Of a DNA stretch of 13,696 bases, positions 13,563-13,696 are shown piece by piece. Location: the NCBI GenBank assembly GCA_017417085.1, contig JAFPZV010000148.1, positions 1 to 13,696 of the forward strand, written 5' to 3'. How positions within the stretch are numbered: position 1 is the first letter of the stretch; each line of letters opens with the position of its first letter. The notes below the pieces were generated by a model. That model searched no databases. It had not been told where the DNA came from and saw nothing but the letters and a program-made list of their open reading frames with translations. This stretch comes from Deltaproteobacteria bacterium (GTDB lineage: Bacteria; Desulfobacterota; Desulfuromonadia; Desulfuromonadales; JAAYDE01). The position numbers and the translations under genes are program-made.

Positions 13563-13696
13563 ATGAACCATTCCCCTCTTCCACAAACAACCGTCACTCC
13601 CCTGGGAAACATCATGCTGTTTGCCGGAGGCACCCTGGCCGCGGCCGCGGCCGCCTGGAGCGCCGCTCTGGGACGCCACTGGTTCAGCGTACCGGC
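13563..13696 (+). CDS. Start of an unidentified membrane protein, partial
   Basis: The ATG at 13563 follows AAGGA (13553-13557) at 5 nt, and the frame is open to the right edge (44 complete codons). The peptide MNHSPLPQTTVTPLGNIMLF is followed by AGGTLAAAAAAWSAALGRHWF, an Ala-rich hydrophobic helix at about 18-38, so the product is probably an inner-membrane protein with a short cytoplasmic N-terminus. The helix is encoded partly by a GCGGCC-type repeat (13638-13653). Too little is visible to name a family. Confidence 0.7.
   Translation, partial: MNHSPLPQTTVTPLGNIMLFAGGTLAAAAAAWSAALGRHWFSVP

Overview
The window looks like a chromosomal segment of a Desulfovibrio-type sulfate reducer (Desulfovibrionaceae, Desulfobacterota). 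The basis is protein style: a Desulfovibrio-like N-terminus of a giant secreted adhesin, a phage-CI-type helix-turn-helix protein, an NlpC/P60 lipoprotein with two SH3-like domains, and a DUF2868/DUF3482 gene pair. This assignment rests on recognition of families, not on a search. Most genes are moderately GC-rich with good GGAG/AAGGA ribosome sites. The first part of the helix-turn-helix gene and its upstream region are clearly AT-rich.

Layout. Positions 1-630 (minus) hold the first 210 codons of a large adhesin, running off the left edge inside an Asp-Ala dipeptide repeat. Positions 631-982 are a divergent control region with three inverted repeats in the adhesin leader and a palindrome over a candidate adhesin promoter. 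Positions 983-2533 (plus) encode a CI-type DNA-binding domain joined to nine Sel1 repeats. The last eight codons and the stop of that gene lie in the terminal inverted repeat of a 368-bp dead IS3-family element (2506-2873), which also holds a scrap resembling an ISL3 transposase. Next come aat (2964-3665), a DUF2062 membrane protein (3839-4360), and the DUF2868 membrane protein with its DUF3482 GTPase partner (4508-7757). A strong bidirectional terminator (7785-7820) separates these from minus-strand genes: rlmN (7846-8877), a PAS-GGDEF-EAL protein (9081-10931), a small secreted protein with a calcium-type loop (11145-11609), and an NlpC/P60 lipoprotein (11698-13047). A small zinc-ribbon protein (13234-13419) and the start of a membrane protein (13563 to the right edge) run on the plus strand.

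How the parts may work together. The left end is the most distinctive: an adhesin with a Lap-like retention module stands head to head with an unusual DNA-binding/Sel1 fusion, which is a candidate regulator of the adhesin. The DUF2868/DUF3482 pair is a widespread but functionally uncharacterised membrane protein plus GTPase system. The GGDEF-EAL protein has a degenerate cyclase site and intact phosphodiesterase residues. It could affect adhesin retention through c-di-GMP, but nothing in the sequence links the two directly. aat and rlmN are housekeeping genes. No tRNA, rRNA, CRISPR array or intact mobile element was seen.
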